Positions 9,193 to 17,343 of a stretch of 64,000 nt of DNA are shown piece by piece. Source of the DNA: an uncultured Collinsella sp. (GTDB lineage: Bacteria > Actinomycetota > Coriobacteriia > Coriobacteriales > Coriobacteriaceae); NCBI GenBank assembly GCA_958349325.1, contig CATWCP010000003.1:1-64000 (forward strand), in the 5' to 3' direction. The notes under the pieces are model-generated. The model saw nothing but the letters and a program-made list of their open reading frames with translations, was not told where the DNA came from and searched no databases. The position numbers and the translations under genes are program-made. Positions within the stretch are counted from its first letter, which is position 1. Each line of letters starts with the position of its first letter.

Positions 9193-11327
9193 GCGGCACC
9201 CCCCTCACCGTCACCGGTGTAAGAAATGTGCTGCAGCAGCTCCACGATGTCCTCGCCGTCGACGGGCTCCACCGCAATCTGCTTTGCGCTCAGGCGCTCG
9301 CGGATAATGGGAAGATCGCACGCCTTTGCCTGACGCATAAGCAGGTAGAGCACGTTGTCGTCGACCAAGCCCGCCGCGTCGCTCTCCCGGATTGCTGACC
9401 CAATTGCGCCCACCAGCTCGCCGACAGGCTCCATGCCCGGTACCACGCGAAGGAGCAAAAAACTCCCCATCTTGCTATCTGCCAGAGCCTGCTCCGCCGC
9501 GAGCTCTTGGCCAAAGGCAGCCTGCTTGAGCACGCAAGTTCCGTCAACGCAGCGTTTATCCTGCGCCACCGCCTCATAGTCAAAGGCACGGCCCAGCGCG
9601 CTTTCGACCAGCCCGCACAAGATGCAGAACAGGTTTTGATAATAGAGGGTCATTTGGTTTTCGGCCGCATTACGCACAAAGATCAACACGGCGGGTGCCC
9701 CGTCGCGCTCGATCGTGTATCCAAACATGGGAAGCCCCGGCGTCAGCTCGCGGTTCACCCACAGGTTCGAACGACCCCCGTCGCCCAAAAGAGGTGCAAG
9801 CTGCTCAAGCGTGAGCGAGCGTGCGGCATCTTCGGCAATCGCGGGACTTGCTGCCACCAGGCGTGCAAATGCCCCGCCCGAAACATGGTAGATCGCCACC
9901 GAATCGTTCTCGAGGATCTCGCCCAGAAGCTCACAGCACTTGCGATAGATGTCGCGTGGGTTGAGCACGTCGAGCTCCTGCGTCACGGCAAAGATCTTGC
10001 CAAAGCTGTCGTGGCGACCCACGATCTGGCGTCTGTACGCGCGTTTGTCCTCGATCGCGTCGTGGTAGAGCTGCGTAAGGAACGTATTGCGGTTGCGCAC
10101 GAGCTCGTTTTGATCGCGCTCCGCCCTAATGGCTTCGCTGTTGCGCAGCTGCACATAGCCGCACACGGCACCCACCACAAAGTACGCAATAAACGGCAGC
10201 CAGTTGGACGGCTCGTAAAAGAGACCCTGGAAGGTATAGCCATACTGGGTAAAGTAGCTCGCCGCCAGGCCAATCGAAGCCAGCAGTGCCGCGACCAAGC
10301 CAAAGTCCAAGCCATACAGCGTGCCGATCAGCACCACGTAGAGCAGGCGATAATCGAGCACGTTGAGCTGGGCCGATTGGGAGAACAGGTGCTCCAGCAC
10401 CTCGAAAAGGACCCAGGCGGCTGCCGTCTCCAGACATTTAATAGGCAGCGTGCGCATTTGGATGCGGTCGATGGCGGCACGCAAGGGGTTGACCTTCTTC
10501 GCGCGACCGGCATCCCAACGAGCCTGAATGGTCGAAAGATCGCGCATCAGGTCGTAGCGCTGAAACCAACCATAACGAACGCGAACGATGTCGCTGACGG
10601 GCATGGCGTAGCCGGCAGAATCGCCATAGGCAACGGCAAGGCCGGGGAACAGTGCCTTGAGGGCGTCGCCAACCTCACCTGACGTGTGATGGAAGGTATC
10701 GGCAACGTCGAGCGTCTCAAAGGAGGCATCCCAGCTGTCGAAGATACGGCGTACCAGCACCGCGAGCTCCTCGGCACACAGCAGGGGAAACGCTGCATCC
10801 TGCGCACCCTGCAGAGCAACCGATCCGGTTGAGCACGCGTCGAACAGCGGCACCAAAAACGGGTCCTCCAGCGCGGCAGACGCGGTATACAGGAACGGCA
10901 CGCGCAGGATCTTGGTCTGAACGCCCTCGCGAGCAGCGTAGTAGCGGCACAGGTCGTTGGCTGCGCGGGCGATAATGCCCTTGCCCGTTCGCCCCGCGGC
11001 GTCGGTGGCACCCTCGGCACCCGCGGGCCCCGCTACATACAGCAGTTGGACCCGGCGACCCGCGCACGCACGAAAGACCGAGCGCAACAGCTCGATATCG
11101 CCCACGGTATCGGTATGCGGGGTAAGGTAATTGGAAAGGTAGACCATGCGGTCGAACTCGTAGGCCTGATCCAGGTGTTGCAGAAGCTCTTTCCACGAGG
11201 AATGGGGCGACGACTCGTCGCGGTACGCGTCCTGCGCGGCTACGACCTGCACATGGTCCCCGGGGAACGCCTTGGCACAAAAGTCATCGTCAACATATGC
11301 GGTGTTGCCAACAACCAGCACCTCCAT
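9189..11327 (-). CDS. pelD: PelD-like c-di-GMP effector with N-terminal epimerase-like domain
   Basis: A 712-residue protein in four parts: an NAD-dependent epimerase-like (SDR) domain at about 1-260, four membrane helices at about 297-395, a GAF domain at about 435-590 and a degenerate GGDEF domain at about 590-712. The GGDEF signature is replaced by VDDNV, so cyclase activity is unlikely, but RESD at 647-650 (bases 9378-9389) sits at the usual I-site spacing before it, suggesting c-di-GMP binding as in Pseudomonas PelD. The SDR glycine motif is degenerate (VVGNTAYVDDD), so that domain may bind a ligand rather than catalyse. First gene of the operon, with GGAGGGG before the ATG. Confidence 0.85.
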   Translation of the reverse strand: MEVLVVGNTAYVDDDFCAKAFPGDHVQVVAAQDAYRDESSPHSSWKELLQHLDQAYEFDRMVYLSNYLTPHTDTVGDIELLRSVFRACAGRRVQLLYVAGPAGAEGATDAAGRTGKGIIARAANDLCRYYAAREGVQTKILRVPFLYTASAALEDPFLVPLFDACSTGSVALQGAQDAAFPLLCAEELAVLVRRIFDSWDASFETLDVADTFHHTSGEVGDALKALFPGLAVAYGDSAGYAMPVSDIVRVRYGWFQRYDLMRDLSTIQARWDAGRAKKVNPLRAAIDRIQMRTLPIKCLETAAAWVLFEVLEHLFSQSAQLNVLDYRLLYVVLIGTLYGLDFGLVAALLASIGLAASYFTQYGYTFQGLFYEPSNWLPFIAYFVVGAVCGYVQLRNSEAIRAERDQNELVRNRNTFLTQLYHDAIEDKRAYRRQIVGRHDSFGKIFAVTQELDVLNPRDIYRKCCELLGEILENDSVAIYHVSGGAFARLVAASPAIAEDAARSLTLEQLAPLLGDGGRSNLWVNRELTPGLPMFGYTIERDGAPAVLIFVRNAAENQMTLYYQNLFCILCGLVESALGRAFDYEAVAQDKRCVDGTCVLKQAAFGQELAAEQALADSKMGSFLLLRVVPGMEPVGELVGAIGSAIRESDAAGLVDDNVLYLLMRQAKACDLPIIRERLSAKQIAVEPVDGEDIVELLQHISYTGDGEGGAA

Positions 11328-11375
11328 GGCGCACCCCTCCCCTTAATTCCACATTTGTCATAGTCAAACATGCGT

Positions 11376-11381
11376 ATTATA
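11376..11381 (-). promoter_or_regulatory. Candidate -10 element for Pel operon
   Basis: A perfect TATAAT on the minus strand lies about 50 bases before the pelD start. At 17-base spacing the upstream hexamer (CGCCTT) is a poor -35; a TTGACA lies only three bases from it and cannot serve. The promoter call is therefore tentative, and an activator may be needed. Confidence 0.4.
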
Positions 11382-11672
11382 CGCTGTCAACGCGAGCCAA
11401 GGCGCCTTTAAGGCTGTTTTAAGAACTTTTTTAGGGGATGTGGGGACATCGAGAGTGCTAAATGAGCACCCAATCCAGAAGTGCGGTGAAAAACCGAGAT
11501 CTGTCAAACAGGCCCCTGTTTTGAGCATCCGCGACCTGCAGTTTTGCTGGCAAAAATCGGTGTGCGCTCGGCGAGTTTCGATTTTCCCCGCACTTCTCCT
11601 ACGCACCGGACTCGCAATAGCGCAGTACAATCCGCCAATCGCACTAACCGGAAAGCCAATCCAGCGACTCGC
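11382..11672. other. Intergenic region between pelD and rloB
   Basis: About 290 bases without a supported gene. There is a small hairpin GTGCT-AAATG-AGCAC at 11455-11469, whose loop resembles the CTWWATG loops of other hairpins in this window. I see no riboswitch of the c-di-GMP kind upstream of pelD. An antisense-looking reading frame at 11364-11630 has no recognisable features and is not called. Confidence 0.4.
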
Positions 11673-12341
11673 CTATCCAACCAGATACGGCCCGATTACA
11701 TCGAAAATTTCGCCCACCTTGGTTGCAGGGTTTTGCGCAGATGGTTTAACGTTACCCAGCCCCCTATGGTATGTGACGAGGCGCCCAGTACGCTGCAATG
11801 CTTCGCCACGCCTATCATCCACTGCCCCAAACATCCCGTCCAGGTTCTTGCGGTACTCGATACCCAAGTTCTTCAACATCTCCTGCGCGAGGGCATGCTG
11901 GCAGTCGGACGCGGACATATGCGCGGTCGTGTAGCGAAAGTGCAGAAGAGGCCACAGCTCGAAGCAGGGGTTGGACCACAACGCGTGGAAAGTCCACGAA
12001 CCATCAGAGAGCTCGTTGCACTTGCGCTCCATCGCATCAAAGTCGGACGCAGGGAAGTCATCCTTGTCATACACGAGCCACACGTGATCGAACGTCTCGG
12101 GCGCATAGCGACAGTGTTCGACGGCGAAGTCAAGCAGGTCAAGCGTGTGTCTGCCGGTCCCCTTAACGACAATGGCAACCTTGCGCTCGTTCGCCGCGCC
12201 CAACGCCGCACGCACGCCCTCAAAGTAGCGAGGCTCGGTCTCCTTGCCCTCGCTCACTACAAGATGACGCGTCATCTGAACCATGCGCGAGCGGCCCTCT
12301 CGCTTGCCGCTACGCCAGCCCTTCGACTTCTTCGCCACCAT
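11673..12341 (-). CDS. rloB: RloB-like abortive infection protein
   Basis: A 222-residue protein matching RloB: a basic N-terminus, then LVVSEGKETEPRYFEG (the Toprim-like strand-loop with a Glu), VWLVYDKDDFP (acidic metal-binding motif) and NPCFELWPLLHF. RloB is thought to be a Toprim-type nuclease that works with the ATPase RloA in phage defence. The ATG at 12341 begins 1 base after the rloA stop, with GAGGAG upstream, so the pair is coupled. It is the downstream gene of a two-gene unit. Confidence 0.88.
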   Translation of the reverse strand: MVAKKSKGWRSGKREGRSRMVQMTRHLVVSEGKETEPRYFEGVRAALGAANERKVAIVVKGTGRHTLDLLDFAVEHCRYAPETFDHVWLVYDKDDFPASDFDAMERKCNELSDGSWTFHALWSNPCFELWPLLHFRYTTAHMSASDCQHALAQEMLKNLGIEYRKNLDGMFGAVDDRRGEALQRTGRLVTYHRGLGNVKPSAQNPATKVGEIFDVIGPYLVG

Positions 12342-12342
12342 G

Positions 12343-13560
12343 CTAATCCCACTCCTCGATGCGGGTGAGGTACGGATCGGCACCGTAGCGACCGGACAGG
12401 TATTGCTTGTCGAAAGCCGCGTTCTTGCTTACCAGATTACCGTTTGCCTCGTGGATATCGGCGAGAGACCACAGTTGGCTCGCCTCCCCCTCGCCGCGTG
12501 CAGCGAACCATATCTCGTCACGGCGGAAGACATCGTTTCGCATGGTTGACACATCCTGGGACGAGAAGATGAGCTGCGCGCCACTCTTGTTGACCTCAGG
12601 ATCCTTAAACAGCAGAATCACATAGCGAAGAAGCTTCGGGTGCAGTTTGGCGTCGAGCTCGTCTACCACAACGGTGCCACCACGCTCAAGCGCTGTCATC
12701 AGATACGCAGCCAACCCCATGAGCTTCTGGGTACCGGCAGATTCCTCGGATAAACGCAGCTCGTACGCCTTGCCGCTCACCTTGTGCCTCACGAAGACGC
12801 GCTGGCCGCGCCACTCCGGCGCCCTCTCCACTCTGAAGCCATCAATACGCACATCAACGGCGCGCAAAAAACGCGTGACCTCGCGCGAGTCGCCCTCGTC
12901 GAGCATTTGCTCGAGCATCCGCTCCAGGTAGGAACTGTTGTAGTTGAGAAACACGGCGTCGAGAAACCAGCTGGCCGCCTCCTGGACCACCGGCGCATCG
13001 AAGTTGATGCAAAGGAACGATAGGTACGGCAGGCTCGGGTTGAACCTCGCAGCCGTCACAAGCTTACGCAGTGTGGGGCCGAGTTCAACCTTTGTATCCT
13101 CGCGCTCGAACAGCATCGCCGTACGCGACGCTCCCAATTTACGCCGCCACAGCCCTTCGGACACGATCTCATCGGCGTGTACAGACAGAACATAGCGGTA
13201 CTCATGCTCACCCGCGCGGTAATAGAGCTCGAACTCGGTGGGCTCGGCAGCAGACACGTCATCGAACTCAAACGCCGAACAACGGGCTATCAAGGGGAGA
13301 TCACTCTCTGGTGCATCAGCGCTAGCAGACAGCAGTCTAATTGGTCTGGCCACCGCCGAACGAACGTAGTCAAGAGCCTCGAGCAGATTAGACTTGCCGC
13401 CAGCGTTGGGCCCGTACACCGCAGCCACCGGAAGGAAACTCTGCCCGTCGGAGCACTCGATGAGGGAACGCTCAAACTCCTTCATCGGCATCGCCTGCAT
13501 GGAAAGCTCAGCCTCGTCGCGATAGGACCGATAGTTCTTAAAGGTGAACTGACAAAGCAT
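12343..13560 (-). CDS. rloA: RloA-like AAA ATPase (AAA15/OLD-like)
   Basis: A 405-residue ABC-type ATPase without a nuclease domain. Walker A is AVYGPNAGGKSNLLEAL near residue 50, the signature region is LSEESAGTQKLMGLAAYL, and Walker B is GGTVVVDELDAKLHPKLL. The C-terminus has the OLD-family SSQDVSTMRNDVFRRDEIWF stretch. It forms a pair with the rloB gene, as in RloAB/AbiL-type defence systems. The start at 13560 (MLCQFTFKNYRSY) fits family N-termini; an ATG seven codons upstream is possible. Confidence 0.88.
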   Translation of the reverse strand: MLCQFTFKNYRSYRDEAELSMQAMPMKEFERSLIECSDGQSFLPVAAVYGPNAGGKSNLLEALDYVRSAVARPIRLLSASADAPESDLPLIARCSAFEFDDVSAAEPTEFELYYRAGEHEYRYVLSVHADEIVSEGLWRRKLGASRTAMLFEREDTKVELGPTLRKLVTAARFNPSLPYLSFLCINFDAPVVQEAASWFLDAVFLNYNSSYLERMLEQMLDEGDSREVTRFLRAVDVRIDGFRVERAPEWRGQRVFVRHKVSGKAYELRLSEESAGTQKLMGLAAYLMTALERGGTVVVDELDAKLHPKLLRYVILLFKDPEVNKSGAQLIFSSQDVSTMRNDVFRRDEIWFAARGEGEASQLWSLADIHEANGNLVSKNAAFDKQYLSGRYGADPYLTRIEEWD

Positions 13561-13905
13561 GGTACTCAACATTCCTTTCATTATTTTGAAAAGATATATC
13601 AGAGTTTTTCTTTGATTATAGACTTTAAGTAGTCTAAATCAAGTGCTTGCCACACCAATGACAGCAGGCGCACGGTGCCAAACCGAGCATACTCGACCAT
13701 CCCATTGTCGGAATGGCGTTTAGCTAGCACGTCACACATTACATGCATGAAAAAAGGGCAACACTCTCTAACAGAAGGCGTCACCCTTAAAGCTCCCAAA
13801 GAGCTTTTGTATATTGCTATATAGAATATGCAACCGATTCGAGAGTGGTTCAAAAAGCTAACCGAAACAACCGTCACGTGACCCCCACAGAGGGTCACCT
13901 AACAA
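13561..13905. other. AT-rich intergenic region between retron RT and rloA
   Basis: About 345 bases with no convincing gene. It contains a possible bidirectional terminator at 13789-13807 (AAAGCTC and GAGCTTT around CCAAA) and a hairpin at 13878-13898 (GTGACCC and GGGTCAC), 8 bases past the reverse transcriptase stop. A 99-codon frame at 13599-13898 has no family features or ribosome site and overlaps these hairpins. Confidence 0.5.
13789..13807. terminator. Possible bidirectional terminator
   Basis: Arms AAAGCTC and GAGCTTT with a five-base loop and a short T run on each strand, lying downstream of the retron operon and upstream of rloA. The stem is only seven pairs. Confidence 0.4.
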
Positions 13906-14862
13906 TTACCCATAGGCGAGCTCCACTAACGCTGGCATAACGCCTCCGCTAGACACAGCCTTACCATAGCTCGCGTACTTAGCTAAAAGTGCATTGCAAT
14001 ACTCCGGTTCAACCTGTTTACAAAAGCTCAAGTGGCCTAAAACGCGATGGGCGTGATTACGATCGCACTCGCGCATAAGCACCTGGTATAAGGAGCGCTT
14101 TAGCTCTGCTTTTCTTTGAGGCCCCAGTCGAAGGACGCCATCGCAGTCGAGATAGATGCCCGTGATTTTACGTAGGTGCCCTCGTCCAAAACAGCGAGTT
14201 TTGTCCTTATTCAGATTAAAACCCTTTTGCTTTAGGCGGTCATCGACAATAGCTAAAATCTCCGCAGAGTCTATCCATTCAGTTGATGAAATGCAGATGT
14301 CGTCAGAGTATCGCGAGTAGACGAATCTTTCGCCTAGTCTAGCTGCAATCTCATGGTCAAACGAAGCCATTATACGATTGGCAATAAAGGGCGAACACGG
14401 AGAACCCGTTGCAAGAGAACCCCGATAACATGATAAAGCTACGAGAAGATCGACATCGTCTGCAGTAAGACGCGAGCGAGGTTCAGCGTTTGTCGACCGA
14501 TACGTTCCCCCTGAAAACAAATTCCTGACCATTTGCTGAGTGCAGGACTCAAAGAAATGGCAAATATCAAGCAGAAGAAAATGGCTGCTCTTAGCATGAA
14601 GCCCGGCATTACGGCAGACGCTTGAGCCCTTTTCGTAGGCTGTGGCGTAAGGAAGATCTATATCAAACTCAGTATTTATATAATCCGAAATCCAACATTG
14701 GACGAGCTTCAAATCTGGCCGAGGCGCAACAATCTTTCTTCCACCGGCTAAAAAACTGTGGTACTTATCTGTCGTTGAGCTTACAAGGCCCAATAGCTGA
14801 CAATTTGTCATTCCAAGGTCGAAGCAAATTCTATCCGCAATAGACACCGGCAACGCCTCCAT
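13906..14862 (-). CDS. ret: Retron reverse transcriptase
   Basis: A 318-residue retron-type reverse transcriptase. It has the retron-specific NAxxH motif (NAGLHAK), motif A with LLDICHFFESC, the LATGSPCSPFIANRIM motif, the catalytic YSDDI box, and an ITG version of the VTG motif (LRKITGIYLD) used to recognise its own RNA. It would copy the msd part of the RNA encoded at 17344-17511 into msDNA. The ATG at 14862 overlaps the end of the effector gene by 32 bases, so translation is probably coupled. The reading frame is intact even though the effector is interrupted. Confidence 0.93.
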   Translation of the reverse strand: MEALPVSIADRICFDLGMTNCQLLGLVSSTTDKYHSFLAGGRKIVAPRPDLKLVQCWISDYINTEFDIDLPYATAYEKGSSVCRNAGLHAKSSHFLLLDICHFFESCTQQMVRNLFSGGTYRSTNAEPRSRLTADDVDLLVALSCYRGSLATGSPCSPFIANRIMASFDHEIAARLGERFVYSRYSDDICISSTEWIDSAEILAIVDDRLKQKGFNLNKDKTRCFGRGHLRKITGIYLDCDGVLRLGPQRKAELKRSLYQVLMRECDRNHAHRVLGHLSFCKQVEPEYCNALLAKYASYGKAVSSGGVMPALVELAYG

Positions 14863-15656
14863 ACCCCATTGATCTCTTACGAAGGATTACCCGCGCCCTC
14901 ATATTTAAGAAATCTCGGTCTTCGTATCTCTTAAACATGAAATAGGAATCAAGGTGTATCGTGCTTTTAATCAGATAATCCGGACCCCTATTGCATCTCA
15001 CTTTAGAAACAAGACCGGTAGCTCTCATCATGCAGCAAACATCCGACCAAGATATCGGAACACCGGCATTGTTCATGTCTGCATTTAAAATGGGCGAGAA
15101 TATTTTGAGCTTACTAGCACGGAAGCCTTTGGCCGCACAATATATCGTTCGTAAATCGGTCTCTGACATGGGGCCCAATATTTGGAGCAAATCAAGTAAC
15201 TCATGGACGAGCGAGCCCACGTTAATCTTGGACTCATCTCGATTGATCATCTTTCTAGCGGCCTTTAAGCCAGCCTTGCCCCGCTTAGTAGCATTAACAC
15301 CAATAAGGGGTCTTAGTTCAGAAACAAAGCGGCACAAGTCAGGCGAAGACATCGGGTTATTTAAGTCTAAGTAAAAGACTTTGTTAAGCGAAGAGTCGCC
15401 CGTAGCTATTTCTTTCACTGGCCCATCAATCAAGAAGCTCCGAGAGCCCCTATATTGCTTTCCAACAGCAACAGAGGTAATCCAAGCAGCATGAGGCAAA
15501 GCGGAGAAAGCACCCAACTCGCAAAAAGATCCACAGCTCTCTGCAAAAATCAATATCCAGTCAGATATGTCGGCAAGCATGGCCTCTTGCTGAAGTAAAT
15601 TGAGTCTCGAACCGTCCATTTCCGCCGCTACGTCTTCGGCAGTAAGACAAAAAACG

Positions 15657-15664
15657 TTTTTTAA
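15657..15664. repeat. Target-site duplication, left copy
   Basis: TTTTTTAA directly outside the left inverted repeat of the IS1595-type element; the identical eight bases occur at 17142-17149. Eight bases is the normal IS1595-family duplication length. Confidence 0.92.
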
Positions 15665-15690
15665 GGCTCTGTTAGACCATGATTGACATT
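15665..15690 (+). repeat. IS1595-type left inverted repeat
   Basis: Begins GGCTCTGTTAGACCATGATT and continues to GACAT; pairs with the right repeat at 17116-17141. Confidence 0.9.
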
Positions 15691-15723
15691 CTGCCCCAAT
15701 CATCTTTTTGAAATTGCAAGATA

Positions 15724-15763
15724 ATCGCCCCCTTGCCGGGTTTGAATCCGGCAAAGGGGCGAT
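15724..15763. terminator. Long hairpin at inner left end of IS1595 element
   Basis: Arms at 15724-15739 and 15748-15763 are complementary over 16 bases with one mismatch, around the loop GTTTGAAT. It lies just past the antitoxin gene on the minus strand and may end its transcript, although no strong T run follows. Confidence 0.5.
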
Positions 15764-15821
15764 GTGCTCAAGATCTGTCGGGTCAATCGTGAGGGTCCCA
15801 TCGCCCAAGTCGATTTGCCGA

Positions 15822-16019
15822 CTATCTTGCCGTCTTCCCGTCGGGCACCGGCGCCTTGACCCTCATCTCGAACGGCAACCCGCCCTTCCGGACGGGCGCC
15901 CTGAGGAACGCGTTGACGGCGGTGGACATGGACAGGCCGAGCTCGTCCAGGATGGCCGTGGCCTCCTTTTTGGCCTCCGGGTCGATCCGGATCGTCGTGG
16001 CCGGTATATTCGACGGCAT
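15822..16019 (-). CDS. RelB/DinJ-like ribbon-helix-helix antitoxin
   Basis: A 65-residue protein starting MPSNIPATTIRIDPEAKKEA and containing ILDELGLSMSTAVNAFLR and KGGLPFEM, the classic RelB/DinJ antitoxin pattern: a ribbon-helix-helix for DNA binding followed by a toxin-binding tail. The start at 16019 has AAAGG ten bases upstream. No RelE/YafQ toxin follows; the gene lies inside the IS1595-type element as an apparent passenger. It could act as an orphan antitoxin, a repressor of the transposase, or a leftover of a larger module. Confidence 0.85.
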   Translation of the reverse strand: MPSNIPATTIRIDPEAKKEATAILDELGLSMSTAVNAFLRAPVRKGGLPFEMRVKAPVPDGKTAR

Positions 16020-16095
16020 GGCTGCACCTTTCCTCGTATATCGCGATGCGACCATTCTACTGTCTCTATGCGGCGGCTTCGGTCCAGTAGTCCAT

Positions 16096-17065
16096 TTAGG
16101 GCGGCAGGACGTTGAACATATCATGGATGCGGCTCCTGCACACGCCGTTGGCGAGCTGTCGCGCGACCGTGCGCTCGGCGGTGCCGGAATCGGTCGCCAT
16201 GAAGGTCCGGCACCACTTGAACCAAGCGAGGTAGGTGCCGAGGTGCTTCGTCGACACGCCCTTAAACGGCTTCATGAAGGTATCGAGGAGCGAATGGACG
16301 GTGTTGATCCGGTTGATGGTCCCCTCGGAAGGGTCCTTGGAATCGTAGGCCGTGTGTGCGTCGACCTCGAGCTCCGCGAGGACGTCGACATAGGCGGACG
16401 CCTTGTCCGTCGCTACGACGGAAGCGGACGCGATGCGGTCCCTCAGCACGTCCATGGCGCGTTTCCTCGACAGGATGCCTCGTCCCGAGACCTGGAGAAA
16501 CGTCTCGTTCGAGTCGTTCACGCCGGTCATGACGCAGATCTGCTCGCGCGACAGTCCGCGCCTGTGCACCTGCTTGCCACGATGTCGGGAGTGACGTGGC
16601 ATCGTAAATGACCCCTTCGTGTGGTTGCCCTTGAACGACTCGGGGAAGTAGGTCTCGTCGAGCTCGCAGCCGCAGCCCCGCCCGGTCTTGAACGAGGGCG
16701 AGTAGGCCGAGAGACACTCGATGAGCCTGTGGCGCATGGTGTAGGCGGTCTTGAGGCAGACATGGCAGCGCCCCGCGCATTCGCGCAGGGGCAGCATGAG
16801 AACGAAGCACTCGGCATTGGCCATCCAGGTCTCCTTCGGGAGCCTGCTCGTCCCCAGGATGTGCCCGCTGCCCATGCCGAAGGTCCTGCCGCAATCCTGG
16901 CAGAGGTAACGCTGCTCGCCGTTCTTTGATTTGCCCTTCTTCACGACCGCGGCGGACCCGCAGCGCGGGGAGCGCTCGGCCTCGTAGGCGGAGCCGGCGG
17001 CGTTCGGTCCTGCTGAGGCTCGCGATGTCCCTCTTGAAGGTGATTACCAGGTCCTCGGCGTTCAT
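16096..17065 (-). pseudogene. IS1595-family (ISXO2-like) transposase, frameshifted
   Basis: The main frame (to 16096) carries a zinc-ribbon half (YLCQDCGRTF), ELDETYFPESFKGNH (first catalytic Asp), VVATDKASAY (second Asp) and the late HSLLDTFMKPFKGVSTKHLGTYLAWF region typical of ISXO2-like transposases. The natural N-terminus MNAEDLVITFKRDIASLSRTE begins at 17065 in another frame; the switch is near 16980-17000. The first zinc knuckle reads SPRC instead of CPxC. It is either inactivated or made by frameshifting; decay is more likely given the lost Cys. Confidence 0.8.
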
Positions 17066-17115
17066 GCTGCCCCGCGGTCTACGAGGCTAACGATATGGCG
17101 CCGTGATGACATATG

Positions 17116-17141
17116 TATGTCAATCTTGGTCTAACAGAGCC
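17116..17141 (-). repeat. IS1595-type right inverted repeat
   Basis: On the minus strand begins GGCTCTGTTAGACCAAGATT, matching the left end. Confidence 0.9.
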
Positions 17142-17149
17142 TTTTTTAA
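17142..17149. repeat. Target-site duplication, right copy
   Basis: TTTTTTAA, identical to 15657-15664, directly outside the right inverted repeat. Confidence 0.92.
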
Positions 17150-17343
17150 AGCCTTGGTGTGATTGTTGGACACATAAGCTCTAAAGAAACGTCGAGAGGA
17201 ATACAGGCTCTGGTCACCGCCGCAGGGAAAGATAAACAAGGGCAGTTTATTAACGTCACGATTAACCCTCAGATGATTTCTAAGAATATTCAAATCAGTT
17301 TTACTGATACAGTCGCAGAGCATTGCACCTCGATTCCAATAAG

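Larger units (their letters stand above)
15665..17141 (-). mobile_element. IS1595-family insertion with antitoxin passenger gene
   Basis: A 1477-bp element bounded by inverted repeats starting GGCTCTGTTAGACCA on both ends (15665-15689 and 17117-17141; 24 of 25 positions match) and by the direct repeat TTTTTTAA. It holds an ISXO2-like transposase gene with a frameshift and a RelB/DinJ-like antitoxin gene. It is inserted in the retron effector gene. It is GC-rich, in contrast to the AT-rich retron on either side. The clean duplication suggests a fairly recent insertion. Confidence 0.93.
14831..17323 (-). pseudogene. Retron effector (NDT-like, Ec86 type), split by IS1595 element
   Basis: The N-terminal piece (17323 down to 17142) ends with LFIFPCGGDQSLYSSRRFF, matching the FLCGG start of the nucleoside-deoxyribosyltransferase-like fold. 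The C-terminal piece (15656 down to 14831) has LIFAESCGSFCELGAFSAL and RSFLIDGPV, close to the Ec86 effector as I remember it, followed by a winged-helix-like region. Joining the pieces with a single TTTTTTAA copy gives 1008 bases, 335 residues, in frame (reading ..NHTKALKNVFCLTAED..). In Ec86 the effector is an NAD-degrading toxin held in check by msDNA and the RT. Start chosen at 17323 because GAGGTG precedes it, 20 bases after the retron RNA. As it stands the effector should be inactive. Confidence 0.9.

Noticed and set aside
11376..11390. TTGACA and TATAAT pair upstream of pelD as a full promoter
   Set aside because: They are only three bases apart; normal spacing is 16-18.
11364..11630. 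88-codon minus-strand frame upstream of pelD
   Set aside because: Covers the likely Pel promoter and has no recognisable features.
13599..13898. 99-codon minus-strand frame after the retron RT
   Set aside because: No ribosome site or family features, and it contains two terminator-like hairpins.
15703..15808. Apparent N-terminus of the retron effector reading into the IS1595 end (TTG at 15808)
   Set aside because: These codons belong to the terminal repeat and hairpin of the insertion; the true N-terminus lies beyond the element at 17323.
16262..17065. 267-codon Arg-rich frame as the true transposase
   Set aside because: Only its first about 24 residues look like a transposase N-terminus; the rest is the out-of-frame reading of the real transposase.
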